Shown here one piece after another: positions 1 through 13,174 of a DNA stretch of 64,000 nt. The stretch covers positions 2,356,001-2,420,000 of the forward strand of contig BSBN01001687.1 of the NCBI GenBank assembly GCA_027924645.1. The letters run 5' to 3'. Numbering within the stretch: the stretch's first letter is position 1; every line of letters begins with the position of its first letter. The position numbers and the translations under genes were made by a program. This DNA comes from Cunninghamia lanceolata. Its lineage: Eukaryota > Streptophyta > Pinopsida > Cupressales > Cupressaceae. The notes under the pieces were generated by a model that ran no database searches, was not told where the DNA came from, and was given only the letters and a program-made list of their open reading frames with translations.

Positions 1-661
1 CTTGTACTGCTGTTCTAAACTGTGGAGAAATAATAATTTCTGTGGGAGGCAAAGTAGTTGAAAGACACAAAATCTGTTAGGGATATTTCGTACGATATCA
101 AGGATGACACTATGAGATGGAGAAGCGGGGGGCCTCCGTGGTCCCCTTCCTCTCCTCCAAGGATGCCCTGTTCTAAGAACAACACTTGCATCTGTTTCCT
201 CTTGCCCTCTTATATATTTGGCTATTTTATGAGCTGGCACAGGTACACCATTCTTCCTTGGACAGGCTTTGATTCCTATGCCATGAATGGCACACAGATT
301 TGCTTTCACCAAATTCTATGAACCTGTATAGTGTATACCTCTGACCACATCTGCTGCATATCCAAACATATGCCCCACCACCTGGAATCTTTCCTATCAT
401 TTCTACATGCATCCACAAAAGTGAGCTTGTGTCAATTTTGAAGAAGGGTTGGCTAATGGAGCTAGAATTGGCTGCCATTGTTATCCCTGCAGCAACAAGT
501 TTGGAAAATAAACATTGAATAACACGTTTCAGACTCCAAAAAAATGAAACAGTTTGTAGATCAATTGTTTGTGGCTAATAAATTAGATATTTAGTTTAAT
601 ATCTAAATGAAATACTTGCAAATCATATTTTTAATTTTAACAAAATACGTCACTTATAATT
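1..661. other. No gene recognised
   Basis: Only short, mutually overlapping open frames without recognisable domains are present. Nothing here can be supported as a gene or RNA. Confidence 0.5.
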
Positions 662-1905
662 CTAGGTTACTGAATCGGCAGGAAAACAAGCATTTTTCTA
701 GGTTTAAATGCTATTGTATAAATCATAGTTTGCAAACTCTCCGAGTCGCTGAATACTCACGAGATTTTTTGCTCCGCGAGTACTCACACAAGGTTTACTC
801 TCCGGGTTTTTTTGCCGAGTATTTGGAAAAGCTGGCTGAGGTTTTGGCGAGTACTCGCCAAGACTCACCAAAAACTCGGCGAGTTTTTCCAAATACTTGA
901 CTTATTGCGTCAGCAATACATCAAAATTGCGGAAAAAAACACTCCAAAACTCTGTTTTTTTGGCATTATAAGCATTGTTTTTTGCCTTTTTAAAAATTAT
1001 GAAAATGGTGTGCGCCATGAAGGTCTGTGTGGTTTTGAAGGTCTTCATTTGAGCACTGCCCCTCGACCCCATTGGGGGTGTTGGCCCCAAACCACCAACC
1101 AAATTCATTTGGTACATTCTCTAGCTGTATTTTGCATAAAATTTATGTTTTTTTCAAAAATTTAAAATTTAAAAAAAAATTTAATTGTTTTTTAAGTTGC
1201 CGAGTTTTGCCGAGTACTCTCCGAGTCGGAAATTTTTGGCTTGCTGAGTACTCTCCGAGTCCGAGTTTTTGAACTATGGTATAAATATTTATATTTATTA
1301 TTATCCTATATTTATTTGAAATTAAATTGGCATTTTTCAATAGTTTTACAATGCAGACTAATCTGGGTTTTTGTTTGGGTTTTGGACCTTTGTTTGAGTA
1401 TAGTCAAGTTGAGCAGCATAAAATGATAAATACCTATATTGTTACTGTTTGTTGAGGCTGGTTTGAGCAGCAAGAGGGTGGAAATGTATTGCTATGTCAA
1501 CTGAGCAGTAGAGGATGTCTTTTGTTCTAAGATGTCCGAGTAGAGGAGGGTGGCATTTGTTTGCTGTTTGTTGCAATTCTTTTAGCATTCTCGGCTCTTT
1601 TGTTGTTCCTACAGCTCGTCAAACTCACAAAATGAGTGAAATGATGCTGTTTAGAGTTCTTTCGTGGTCAAAAAGTCAAAAAAATGCGTTGAAATCTTTG
1701 CCCACTTCTGGAATTGTTACAGAAATGCCTTTGAATCGCCACATCTTACCTGGAATTGTCAGGGTTCATTTCCTGCTGATTCTAAATGATTCTGATGCAA
1801 AAAATCGAACCCTGCTGGAATCCACATTTGATTCTATTTGGAATACAATTCTGGGACAAATTGTACCCAGAAATGGCTTGTTTTCCTGCTGATTTGGTAA
1901 CCTAG
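662..1905. mobile_element. Candidate TIR DNA element, non-autonomous
   Basis: The left end (from 662) reads CTAGGTTACTGAATC then GCAGGAAAACAAGC. The reverse complement of the right end (from 1905) reads CTAGGTTACCAAATC then GCAGGAAAACAAGC, so imperfect terminal inverted repeats of about 38-40 bp bound a 1.24 kb segment. The interior holds the GAGTACTCGCC repeats and a 125-codon frame (1515-1892) with no recognisable domain. I see no transposase. The flanking bases do not give an obvious target site duplication, so the superfamily is not assignable. An alternative is two copies of one repeat in opposite orientation. Confidence 0.42.
740..1270. repeat. Degenerate ACTCGCCGAGT/GAGTACTC repeats with a palindrome
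   Basis: Many variants of CCGAGTACTC, GCGAGTACTC and ACTCTCCGAGT occur at both ends of this segment. A perfect 18-bp palindrome (half site TTGGCGAGT) lies at 844-861. It is nested in a longer imperfect inverted repeat in which AGTATTTGGAAAA (818-830) pairs with TTTTCCAAATACT (885-897). The transcript could form a long hairpin. Confidence 0.6.
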
Positions 1906-3311
1906 CAAAGATGTATACATTTGTAGTCCACAAAAAAAAGTGTTGAGCACATGGACACATTATGTGCAAATGCCTTCAATCAAGGCATTACTGTTCAACT
2001 TAAATACTAAAATGAATAACTATTATAATTTTTGAAGATTTAGATGAGAGTAGAAGAACCATAAAATAATTTCACAGTAAGTAATTTGCAAGAGTATAAG
2101 ATAACAAGGACATGGTGCAAGAGTATAAGTTGCAGAATTAGGTGTAGCTGTTAAATACTTTAACAATAAGAAATATTCAAGAGCGTAAGATTAGGACACA
2201 TTGCAAGAATATAAGATTGTAGAAACAATACCAATGCCAATGATTATCAATTTGCCTGGTTATATTTTCCATTGTGTATTCATAGGATTCCTGCCCAGAG
2301 TACCACATAATAGTAATTAGTTTTTGGTACATTTTTGAGTTTCACTGGTGGTTTTGCTGCATTTCTGATTTAATAAGAGAACCATACAAATTATTTGGAT
2401 TCCAAGAGCATTAAGCTTATGATAAAAATCATTTCAAGTTTCAACGTCAACATTATTTTGTAGTTGGGTAGGCATCCCCTTCAAAATGCCAAAAAATTCC
2501 TGGGTTTTCTGTACTATTGCATTCGATGGCAAAGAAACAGCCAAGTTGCTGGATTCCACAGAATTGTTTTCCGCAAAATTCTCCAGGGCACATGATGGTT
2601 GAATTGTAGTTACCAGTTTGTCCTCTAGTTGTCGTATAACTGTCCAAGTCCACAGATAATGAACAGCATGTCATTTGCTGGCTGTCCTTCATTATAAGAT
2701 GTCCAATATCTGTTCATCCATCTGATGAAAGAACACGCACAAGATTCAAAAAGTGCATTTAGATTGTGTGTTGCCTTAACAGTACAGTTCTTAATCATTT
2801 GTCTTAGCCAATCATCTGCTCATTTATTGACTTACCAGAGTGAAGTGAGCAAAAAATAATTTTTATTGAATTACAAACTTCTATTTTTAATGTTTTGACA
2901 TTGGCCAAGTTGTTTTGGGTCACTCAGGACCTGGTTCTATTAAATGCTGCTGTGCTGTCCTGACTATTCTGCAATTTGAGTTCAAATGGATTCTGCATCT
3001 GCAGTTTGGACAATGTGTGATTTGTAAACTATGACGGTTATACCATACAGTAGTCATCAAATATGGATTTAAATGAAGGAATTATAAACTGTGCTTTTTA
3101 GGCAATCAAATTAATCTTAACATGAAAGGAAAATGAGAGCAAGCAACAGAACAATCGAAGACAGAAGGATGGAAGAAAACTCCAGCAAAAGTGAAGCAAA
3201 TGACCCTCTTATCCACTATCTTCAATGACAGATACAATCTTAGGCCTCTTGGGTGCACACCTACCCTAAAACAACAATGTTCAGTTCCTAAGATCACTTA
3301 CAAGTTACAAC
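1906..3311. other. No gene recognised; weak GCAAGAGTATAAG repeats
   Basis: Between about 2090 and 2220 the words AAGAGTATAAG, AAGAGCGTAAG and AAGAATATAAG recur at irregular spacing, a degenerate tandem array. A cysteine-rich 79-codon minus frame (2453-2692) resembles no family I know and has no visible splice or promoter context. Confidence 0.4.
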
Positions 3312-4451
3312 CTATGTTCCACAGAGTTTCTGGGACGGTGACAGTAGGGGATGGAGGGATGTGTTTCCGGGATTGCTAGGATGGGAGTTCATTTTTTAGG
3401 GGATGGCAAGGGACGACAATTAAAAAATAAGGAAAATTTAAAAAATGTAGGAAATTTCAATTATTCATATATAAGGCATTCATCATATACATGAGAGAAT
3501 GATATTAACATAAAATTAGAGCTGAATTGAGGATTCACATGAGAGTCGATACACAAATTAACAAAACTTCATTGCTTTCATTGTTAATGTGTATATATAT
3601 TTATATAAAAATTACAACGAAATGCCCAAAGGCTAAAGGTTTCAAGTGCAAAATGATGAAGAAAAGTTAGAAATAGAAAATTATGAGATTGAATAAGACA
3701 CCTGCATCAGCAACATAAAATTCTTAAATTTGTTGACAACATAACTATTCCTTTCTCCCAAAATGGTTTGAGTCCCTCTGATTACATAGAGTTATTCGTT
3801 TGGTACCTTGAATGAAATGAAACAATGTTGCTGAAAACTTCCTTTCTCATAATTTCACATTGCCTTTCATTTAAAGGGAAATAGCTTGTAAGCTCTTCAG
3901 TACACAGCTAAATCAACATGGGTATCAGTGGTGTGGACTTTTATCTTTTTCTTGCCACATTGATTTGGGCTTCATTACCAATATCATATTCAAAATTTAA
4001 TGCATATTCTCCTTTGAATTTCCTTCAAATTGCAAGTCTGATAAAAAATTAGACCATTATCAGTAAAACAAATGACAGTGAATTATAGCACATGTAAATT
4101 TTTAATGCAGCTGTTCATATTTATGTGGATCAGTCTGGATCTGGGCCGAATTACACAACAGTTATGTAATATGGTTTCTCAATTCAGTCTGAATCACACA
4201 ACAGTTATGACCCCCCTCTTTTTCCTCATTTTTTTTTTTTTAATTGCACTTTTTGCAGGCTGGGCCATAGGGGATGGCTAGCTGTCCCTTGGATGGTCAG
4301 GGGACGCTTGCCGTCCCCTGCTGTTTTTAAGGTGTACTGGAAACATTTTCTATTTTCTTTTTTTTAGGGGATGCCCCCAAGGATGTTTACTACCTGTCCC
4401 CACATCCCTGACGGGTGGAAATACCCAGGGGATGTGTCCCCATGGAACATA
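3312..4451. mobile_element. Possible small element with GGGGATG/GTCCCC-rich ends
   Basis: TATGTTCCA at 3312-3320 is matched by its reverse complement TGGAACATA at 4443-4451. Both ends carry clusters of GGGGATG, GGGACG and GTCCCC words (3345-3410 and 4265-4440), the right cluster with several short inverted repeats. Only 9 bp of terminal inversion is visible and no target duplication is clear, so this is tentative. Confidence 0.25.
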
Positions 4452-5623
4452 GCATACAGCAGCGCTCTAACACTCCCTCTCAGTTCTGCTCGCCTAAATA
4501 CAGTCTACTTGTTCACTTGGAAGTTGGAACACTCGAATTCTCTTGGATTTCACTTAAAAATTAAAATCCTGCAATTCTATGCTGAAACACATATACAACA
4601 TGTATTTATGCTTTTGCAAGCTGGAACAGAAGGTGAAATGATGCCTGGAAGTAGGAAGGTCAGAATTCGAAATACCATTGGCCATTTTCACGCACATGAC
4701 AAAACCACTGCTTAGTGCAGACTGGTGGTTACAAAACCACTACTTTCTGGAACCAGTGATTACGTAATGGTTCCCTGTTGGATCCAGCGGTTTCTCATAA
4801 CTGCCAAAAACTCCTCTGTTTTCTGTCCAAAAACACCTGCTCCCTCCAACAAAAGTGTGCTACAAGCTGTGCTCTGACTTGTTGTGGATCTTCAGTGTGA
4901 CTAATTCATTTTCTTGATCCATTTTGAGATCAATGTGTGTGTCTTGTAATGTATCTCTGGCATGAACTTCTATGAAACAGATGGAATACTTCTGTCATCA
5001 TGCAATGCACGTTAGATATCTGCCACCACCTGCACATTTCCATGGCTGAAGCATATTTAAGGGCTACTTTGCACTGGCTGTTCCAGTTGATTTAATAAAT
5101 GTGGATTATGTGGCATGATGAATTTTTATTTGGATAATTTGTTGAGGTGCAAAGTTCTGCAAAATCTGTTCATTCTGGCCAACATACGAGGATTCTATGT
5201 GAATGAACTTTGAAATCTATCTTGACTAAATCTGCTGAATCTAAGCGGCCCCATGTCAAACTTAAGTTTAGGAATGCTGATAAGTAGGAGGTATTTTTCG
5301 CAGTTAAACCCTGAAATAAAATATCATAATTTAGGAATGCTTTTAAGGTCTTTCAGATATGTGTCTGTTGGTATGGCAAATAAAATGTCAAACTAAAATT
5401 ATATAGAAGCACTATATTGCATTTTGCATCATCCATTTAAGTCTTTTTTTTTGCATGCTCAAGTAGTCCATGCAGTAAGTTTTCATGAGATTTTGGTTGC
5501 AGTACCTCCCATGTATCTCTGCGCAGTTTAGGCTATTCAGCAGGTGTATGCCTTTTACACTAGATGTAGATCAATGCTGGAAGGTCTCACAGTTTATGCT
5601 ATATGGTGTGAAGAAATATTGAT
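4452..5623. other. No gene recognised
   Basis: No open frame here shows a recognisable domain, and no RNA gene or element boundary is evident. Confidence 0.4.
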
Positions 5624-6001
5624 TGATGCTGCAAACGTAAAGTGTAGTAGTATAGTAAACATAATTGCAGAAACAGAAAAATATCTTGTGATAAACAATC
5701 AACACAGGAGGAGTTGCACAGCAAAGAGAAGAATTTTTGTTGATAAATATTAAACTTTAGATTACATCATAGGAACTCCGAATGCATTTCAGATTTTTTG
5801 GTCCTCATCAGCATAGTTTGCAGAAGTTGCAAACCTTAAGTGGAGCAATGGAATTAACAGAATTGTAGAAATTGAAAAAGTTCTTGCACAAAACAATCAA
5901 CACATTGAGTTTTGCATGGAAAAGAGAAGAATTTACATTGATAAGCTCTAAATTACATCATAAGAACTCCAAAAGCGTTCCAGACTTTGGGTCCTCAACA
6001 G
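5624..6001. repeat. Diverged ~198-bp tandem duplication
   Basis: Two copies share ordered blocks: ACAATCAACACA (5695 and 5893), GAGAAGAATTT, TTGATAA, ATTACATCATA, GAACTCC and GGTCCTCA. The spacing is about 198 bp and mismatches are many, so the duplication is old. Confidence 0.7.
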
Positions 6002-7030
6002 TAGAATAAATACAATAATAAAAAATGTCAGATACTAAACAAATTTACTAGACATGGGTGTAGTAACAACATAAATGACCAACCCCTCAACAAAGTCATT
6101 AGATCTATATGAAAATATACTTTGAGTGGGGCAAGCACTAAATTGGCAGTTTGGGGCATACTAGCTCAAAGTAGCATTATCAAGTCCTGAAAAGAAATGG
6201 TAGCCTAGGTAATTCAATCGATTGCAAAAAATAGGTGTTTGGTAATAGTGAATGAGTCTGAAGTAGGGTGACCATATTCTGAACACAAATAAGGAATCAC
6301 AACAATAAGTCGAAGCTGTATTTAATATTCACTCAGCAGCATCCTGGAATAAAATCTAAGACATCCAGTCTGTACAAGAAAGCAGTTGGACCAAATGTAC
6401 TTTCTCCAATGTTGATCCAAGGACCAAGGGAGAAGCTAACTTAGTTGTTTGTACCCAAAGAAATTGAGTGAATTTAAGGATCAAGAGATAAAAGGGATTG
6501 TTTACAGTTTCAATAATTTGGGAGGGAAATCTTTGCATGAGCTCCACATTTTGGGACTGTCTTGTTGAGCAGAAAAATCTGTGACATATTTACTATACCA
6601 TATGATACAAGCAGAGTCTATGTTGTGGTCTCTGTAGTGCAGATACAACTGAAATTAGGTGCATATCCTTTAACATACTTGGCTTAGGAGAGACACCAAC
6701 CACGACTACTTTAGAAGGAAATAGGCGAAGCAAAACCTTGGAGCGGTCCATAAAATGGATGTGCAAAAAGATCATGATCCACAATTTGTATAAACCTTTC
6801 ATGAGGCATGTTGCATACATGAAACATCCTGTGTCAAATCTATGAGAAAAAAACATCATATAATTCGGCAACCAACTTTTAAATTGTGCAAAAGAAAAGG
6901 TAGAGAGCTCAAGCAATTTTGCTGAAGGTGACTAGCCTTAATTTCAAAAATTGCACACCTGTGCTTTCTTATGCATCTTAGCAACTTTCCATGGTACAAT
7001 GATTCTTCAAAGGAACATAATTTGAGTTTG
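6002..7030. other. No gene recognised
   Basis: Three minus-strand open stretches (6356-6547, 6593-6916, 6856-7053) lie in different frames. I could not fit them to a family. They might be remnants of a decayed gene, but nothing in the sequence establishes that. Confidence 0.35.
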
Positions 7031-7110
7031 GGAAGCTTATGGCCGTGTGGCATTTAAACAAGCATAGCTGGGAAGCTTATGGCCGTGTGGCATTTAAACA
7101 AGCATAGCTG
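7031..7110. repeat. Exact 40-bp tandem duplication
   Basis: The 40-bp unit starting GGAAGCTTATGG and ending AGCATAGCTG occurs twice head to tail with no mismatch. This is a recent duplication or an assembly artefact. Confidence 0.9.
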
Positions 7111-7608
7111 TGAGTATGTATGTGGCAACAAATACAAGGAAGAGATGGCAATCACCAAAACATGATCGCTACCAAAAATGTGTGGATTATCTGTGAGACA
7201 CATTGAAATTGTTCCCAGCTTGTTATGCTGTTGTAAGATGCTTGTGGTTAGGTTCCAGCATTTGGATATTCTTTAATACCAAAACTTGAGCATGCTAAGC
7301 TGTAGAGCTAAGCACTGATATCATTTTTTTTACCACATTTGCAATAAGATTGAATATGGAGAGGCAGACAATTAATAAATAGACTGAATATGAAGAGGCA
7401 GACAAATATATAATGCAAATGGTAAATATAGATATTGAAGACAATTTGAAGATTTTACAAGCCAATTTAGCAGTTACAAGGATTCAGAGTGCTACATCTA
7501 TTCATGCCGTTCCTTTTGGCTTATCAGAAGTGATAGTCTTAAGAATAATGGAAAGATAAGTGATACAAATTTTGTTCTTTACAATAGAGGCAGATTGTAA
7601 GGGTCAGG

Positions 7609-8330
7609 AAACTAAAATTCAAGCAAGTCAAAATTGAATTGTTGCTCTGCAATTTCCACTTGAAGATCAGGGATGGTTGAATCCTTACGTTTGTCCATTT
7701 GTGCAATTTCACTATCACAGACTGCCTGCCAGAGTTTTGAGCTCTTTATCTGATCTGGGAATTTCTTAATTATTTGGCACTCCCTTGTGTTAAATGCCCT
7801 CAAACCACATAATTCACCAAATTTATCTGGAAGTCTTCTTATGGATACCCATGAAATTTCAAAGAATTACAAATAGAACCTAGCATGCTTCTTGTGATGG
7901 ATAAGGAACCAAAAATTAAATATAAGGTATTAGTAGAAATCTAAGGTTCGCCAATGTCAAATAATTCTTGAAGGTCATGATGAATTGTAAAAGACAGCTT
8001 TTGAAGGGTAGACATATTACATACACTACCAGACAATTCCTTGCAATTATTACAGTGGTCAATGGTAAACCTTGATAAAGCCGAATAACTTTAAAGAAAT
8101 CTCTATTGTCTGATCCACTTGACTACCATCAACTTTCACGAAACAGTGACAGCTTCTCCAAATTTTTTAGAAATTGGTAGAATTTTTAAAGAGGGACTGC
8201 TACTCTTTCCAACAGAGCACCCTTCAGCTTGCTAATGGATCAAAGGCTGATATTGCTTGACGTTTGGCATTCATGGAAATCTGAATGACTATTATCAGAG
8301 CATCCAACTGAAAAATTGCCTATAAAATTA
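7609..8330 (-). pseudogene. RNL (RPW8/ADR1-type NLR) C-terminal leucine-rich repeat fragment
   Basis: Read on the minus strand, shifted frames give the order expected for the end of an ADR1/RPW8-type NLR. LEKLSLFRES near 8150 is followed by DHCNNCKELSGSVCNMSTLQ and LQKLSFTIHHDLQELFDIG (8060-7945). Then come IRRLPDKFGELCGLRAFNTR and a tail PDLQVEIAEQQFNFDLLEF ending at a stop at 7609-7611. That tail resembles the characteristic C-terminus of RNL proteins, helper immune receptors acting downstream of TIR-NLR sensors. No NB-ARC or RPW8 domain is visible upstream. Several leucine-rich repeats between the two halves are missing, and frameshifts and stops interrupt the rest. It is a relic with no expected product. 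Family placement is by eye and fairly secure from the tail. Confidence 0.7.
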
Positions 8331-9229
8331 ATGGAATTGGAAGGAAACATTCATTGCTAGCATGGGATTTTGGCCTTTGGGAACTTTACACCATTGCTTT
8401 GCATTCATTGAACCTACACAACTATATTAAATTTATTAATTTAAAGGTTGAATAAGGCGCCCTTGATGATGAATGCTAAGTTATTAATATTTTTTTCTAA
8501 CAGGTGCAGTTAAATGGATGAAACAAATGAACAGGAACAATTTGAAGCAGTCACTGTCAGTGGAAAAAATATCAACATGAATTTATTGATGCAGTGGTGT
8601 TCGCAGCACGAATGCAATTTTCTTTCCTAAACATAATCAGCCAAGTCTCGTTGTACGTCATTTTGAATTACCCATTGCTCATTGCTGCTGCCATAAGAAT
8701 TGACTAGATAATTTCTTAAAACTCACAGATCTGCTATAGATATAATATGCTCAATCTTTAGTAAAAGATTTTTATCCTTCTTTCTTATCTAGTAGAAGTA
8801 ATAGGAATGCAACGGTTAGTTTTTTTTGTTTTAAAATTTAAATCAAATAACCAATCTAGATTCTGCAGGACGTTCATATTTATTATTGCAGAAAAGAGGA
8901 CAAATGAGTATCGATAGGTTTTGTTTGTGTGACATATTGAAACCAAGATTCTATTTGTGAAAATCATTGCATTTTGCTTCCCGTAAGTAATTCCATACAA
9001 CTAAACTATAAAACTAATTATATATATTTTTCCTTCCCGATAAACTTTATAAGGAGAGAGAGAGAGAGGGTTGAATCAATTTTAGATACCCATTAAATCT
9101 CTTAGTGCCAATAACAATAAACATTACACAAAGCAACTGAATCATTGGTTTCTTGTATGATTGTTAAAAATTATCATATTCCTATTTTTACCAATTTGTT
9201 CATATCAAAGGTAGTTACAAATTGACCAA
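8331..9229. other. No gene recognised; short GA run
   Basis: This is AT-rich sequence between the RNL relic and the gag relic. A short GA dinucleotide run lies at about 9054-9069. No domain-bearing frame or RNA gene is seen. Confidence 0.5.
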
Positions 9230-9231
9230 TG

Positions 9232-10090
9232 AGTTGCCTAAAAGAGTCGATCGATGCTTCTAGTAGTCAATAGTACCAATCTAGAGCGATACCTTCCTGA
9301 TTCTTTAGGAAAATCTTGGCTACCACCCCATCCCAAGGAAGGAGTTCCCGCACTACCATGGTATAGGCCTTGATATGAGAGTTGGGGTCACCCTCTCCTT
9401 TGAATTTTGGATGCTTGGGGAGAGGATGTGGTAGTATGACATTACAAATATTGTTGTTAAGAGGCTCCTTTAAATACTCAAGGTATGCTCCTAAAAGAGG
9501 GTTGTGTGTAGAGGGTTTTGTTCCTCTAAACATTAGCCCTATAGGTGAAGCTTGTTGCAATTGTTGTACTTGAAAGCACATGCTAGATTGTTGATATAGC
9601 ATCATGTATATGTTTTGAAAATTATGTGTGACTTTTTATGGTCAATTATGCATCATAGGAATCCCACTTGTTTGATTAAAATTTGGCATGTTGAATGATG
9701 AGGGAAAGGGAGGCATGAATGCTTCATTTAAGTTTAGATGGGAGGGGTTTTAGGTTTTCCCCTAGTTTGACTTGATTTTGTTAGCAAAAGGATTTCCCTA
9801 CACCTTAGATCTTTCCTCAATTCTATTTTGGCAAGGTTGTATGGCACCTTTAGCCTTAAGCATCCTAATATGTTGGACCAAGGTTTCTATAAGGTTTGTG
9901 GGTGTGCCTTCCTCTATTTTTTGAGTTTTACCACCTTGCAGTGGATTATTTTGCATTAGGGTTTGAGTGGCCCCATTTGTTCTTTTTGATGACACTTGAC
10001 ATGTTGTAGATATTTAGGCTTGATACACTATGTGAAGGGCTTGTCGTGCCTCTTGAGCTTCTTGTAAAGTTTTTTTTCTAGATGATTCAC
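9232..10090 (-). pseudogene. Ty3/gypsy gag relic
   Basis: The minus-strand frame at 9605-9267 contains PKHPKFKGEGDPNSHIKAY followed by an ALDWYY motif, the usual layout of the retrotransposon gag core (PF03732 type). Upstream on the same strand (10060-9620) a polar segment with several stops, including RTNGATQTLMQNNPLQGG, looks like the gag N-terminal region. The frame ends abruptly near 9230. No zinc knuckle or pol follows, so the element is truncated at its 3' side. Gag would have formed the virus-like particle; this copy is dead. Confidence 0.65.
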
Positions 10091-10540
10091 CTCATTGTTC
10101 ATTTGGGTGGTTTTCTTAATTTGTTATGGGTCAATCCTATTGATGAATCTTGAACCAAACACACCCTTGGCGCAGTTTCTTTTGGTTAGGTTGAATGACC
10201 ATGTATTTGTATGTTGGTTGTTAAAAACTAATAAGTTGAGGGGATTTTGTTGGATGCCCTCTAAATTTGTGTCTTCAAAGCCAAATTGATTAAAAGTTAG
10301 AGCTATTGGATACAAAGGTGTGCTAGTTTCATTAGAGGGGAAGTTCCCCTAATTTTTGTGTGATTTTGTTCACTCTGGGTGTGCAGGAAACACTACAGAA
10401 TAAATGAAATAAGCATGGAAGTGAAAGAAAGACGAAAGTGAAATGAAAGAAATGCATAGAAACACGAAAAAGGCCATCCCAAAAGGATTTGTTAAAGCAA
10501 TGGAAATGCGAAGAGGCTCTCTCAGAAGTTTTTGGTATTC

Positions 10541-10562
10541 ACGTTAAGTTCACCAAAATATG
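10541..10562 (-). other. Candidate primer binding site of the minus gag relic
   Basis: On the minus strand TTTTGGTGAAC occurs about 0.45 kb upstream of the gag relic. The same TTTTGGTGAAC follows the LTR end at 57214 in the gag-bearing element near 57 kb. The shared word suggests related elements and marks the probable LTR/internal boundary. No LTR start could be fixed. Confidence 0.35.
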
Positions 10563-13174
10563 TTGAACGTAATGTCAAAAGAAGAATGAAAATGAAAATG
10601 GGATCAACATAATGGGAACACAAAAAGTGTAACCAAAAGGTTTCTCTCTTTAGATTGGTTTCACGAAAATATGTGATGACCAAAATGTGAATCAGACACA
10701 ACGCAGACACGTTAGACTCTAGACGGCACATGCACTGCACCCTTGCTAAAGGGGTCAATTGAATCACTCCTACCCTTCTTGGAAAGCTAGCTAGGTAGGG
10801 GTGAATCAAAATGATTACTCTCTTCACGTGGAAAAAGAGTGTCATGAGTGACAGTGGAGTTGTTGTGTTGCATTTGTGTTTGTGTTTGAATGTTGTATTG
10901 TTGAGTTTGTGTACCTCATGACAAAATCACTTGGTAAAAGTTCAAAGCTGTGTCACACTTTGGGCCAACTTATCAGTATAAACGAATTTAATTATTTCCA
11001 ACTAAAAATCAATTTTGATAAAACTTATGTTCTATCTGGATTCATTCTAGTAAAATTAGATTTAGGCCACAACTTTTCCAATTGGAACCATCCACTAAAA
11101 ATATATGTACCATCACTTTGGGACTCATTTACCAAAAAAAAGAAATTATTTGAAAAATTTGATGCTCTAACAACTCCTATTCATGCAAGTAATCGTTTTA
11201 AAAGAATTTAAAAATACTCTTTTGTAGATCAATCAATCTACTTTGTAAAAATATAATTTTTTAAACATTTCCATTAGTGTTTATATTTTATCTTTTATTT
11301 ATATTAAAAGTAGGTCATCAACACCAAAATATTGTGTCGATCGTCCTCTCAAAAGAAAATAATAAAGCTTATCAAAAAAATTTGAAAAAAATATGATGCA
11401 CTAGATGAGAGATTCCTTATCAAGATGACATTTTTTTTCTATTTTGGATAAATAATGAAGACAAAATTTGACATCCCATCAAAATAGTTATGTTTTCATT
11501 ACACGCAACTTCCAAGATTTATTTAAAAATATATATTTTTCAATTTGGGGAAGAACATAATCTATATATTAAAGTTTTGAGCTATGAATACACAAAAAAA
11601 AATATAGAAGGAAATAAATGAAATTTACTATATAAAATATGACGTCTCATTCAACTTTATTTTTCAGCATTTTATCATCAACTAAATTATAGTGTCAATT
11701 TTACAAAATACTACATTTAAATATTTTTTATTTTTTTTTAAAAAATAGAAACATAAAATGCACTAAAAAATCTATATTTTATTAGTTTATATCATTTTAA
11801 AATTTAGAACATATGCGTCACTTTGTAGTGATTCAAGTTAAAAAGTTAGATCAGTGTTGGTTGTTTCTTTAATAAAGGTGTGACACGGATTTGTGTTTTT
11901 CTATTTTCTTTTTGAATGTTGAAAACATTGATAGATTTCTATGTTTTATAATGAAACTAAGGGCTTCTTCAATGTTTTAAATTTTTAGAGTTTGTACATT
12001 GTATGCTTCATGGTGAAATTGAGGGCTTGAATGTTTGAAAGTTTAAAATGAATTTGTAGTGCAATTTATCCTGAATGAATGAATGCATTTTTTCATTCTT
12101 TTTCTATTTTTTGATAATGATCTGATTACTATGAAAGGGGAATATGTATACAAGCTATATGCATTTCCTTAATGCAATGTAACTATGTCTTTGTGTGTTT
12201 TCTAAGTTTTGAAGCTTCTAATCCAAATGTGTAAGTTCTATAAGCAAAATAAGAAATTTATTTTAAGAAAAGTAAATAACACTACCTTAACTCTAAATCC
12301 TATCAAGTGAAAGACGAAACAACATTTTACTTCCTGAAGAGCAAAATGTGAGCTAATTACTAGTAAAGCAATAAATAACTTGTGATAATGGGAACTAGTG
12401 CCAGGCTATGTCCTTAGCCCTATGACAATCGTCTCATCCTCTGGAGTAGTGGGGAACTCCTCTTGGCAACAACGATAAAAACATGGACAATAAGGGAATA
12501 AAAAGTGTCTTAGAAGCAACAATAAATTTGAAGGGAAAACAAATGTGTGATCCTTGTGCTAGCATAAAAATCTAGAGAGGATGTTATGCATAAGCTTGGC
12601 TAAGACAATAATGCATAAAAAACCTCATAAAGGGAAAGCTTTGAAGCTTTGCAAAAGGGCGTGTGCAGAAAGATGGGGGACCAAAAAGTTTGGTCCAAAC
12701 AAGCCACAACACGAGCACATTATAACGCGCTCACGTTATGGCTTGGTAGTTACTGAGGCAATTAAAATGCAAATCCTTGAACTTCTTTAACTCTAAGCTC
12801 ATGTCTAAGAAGAAACCATGGGTATATACATGAAATAAACATTTAAGTGACATTTACATATGGACATTTACCTTCTTATACTTTAAGTTATATTTCATGT
12901 ATATACTTTCAGGATGTTTGAGAGTGGTTTCGAATCTCGAGGAGTTATAATACAAATTCTAGGTTTTCGGGGATTCTATAATTTATCAGACTTAGTCAAA
13001 TTTCAAGAATTAGCAGGCTCCTATCATTTTGTAGTTGTCTAAGGGTAGTTGTAATTATTCAAAAGCATCATCAAACCTTTCCTTAGAAATAGGAGGGCCT
13101 ATTCTTATGCAAGAGACCTAGCAAGGAATCCAAGCAAAATACTAAGTCAAGTTCAAGAAAGTGGCAGTCCTCTA
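10563..13174. other. No gene recognised
   Basis: Very AT-rich DNA with short unrelated frames. The part next to 10560 may be the remnant of the LTR belonging to the gag relic, but its outer end cannot be placed. Confidence 0.45.

Noticed and set aside
1515..1892. 125-residue frame as a gene
   Set aside because: It ends inside the inverted repeat of the candidate element and shows no domain.
2453..2692. 79-residue cysteine-rich minus frame as a small secreted protein
   Set aside because: No signal peptide, no regular cysteine pattern and no promoter or splice support.
10876..11211. 111-residue plus frame as a gene
   Set aside because: AT-rich composition, low-complexity lysine-rich end and no family resemblance.
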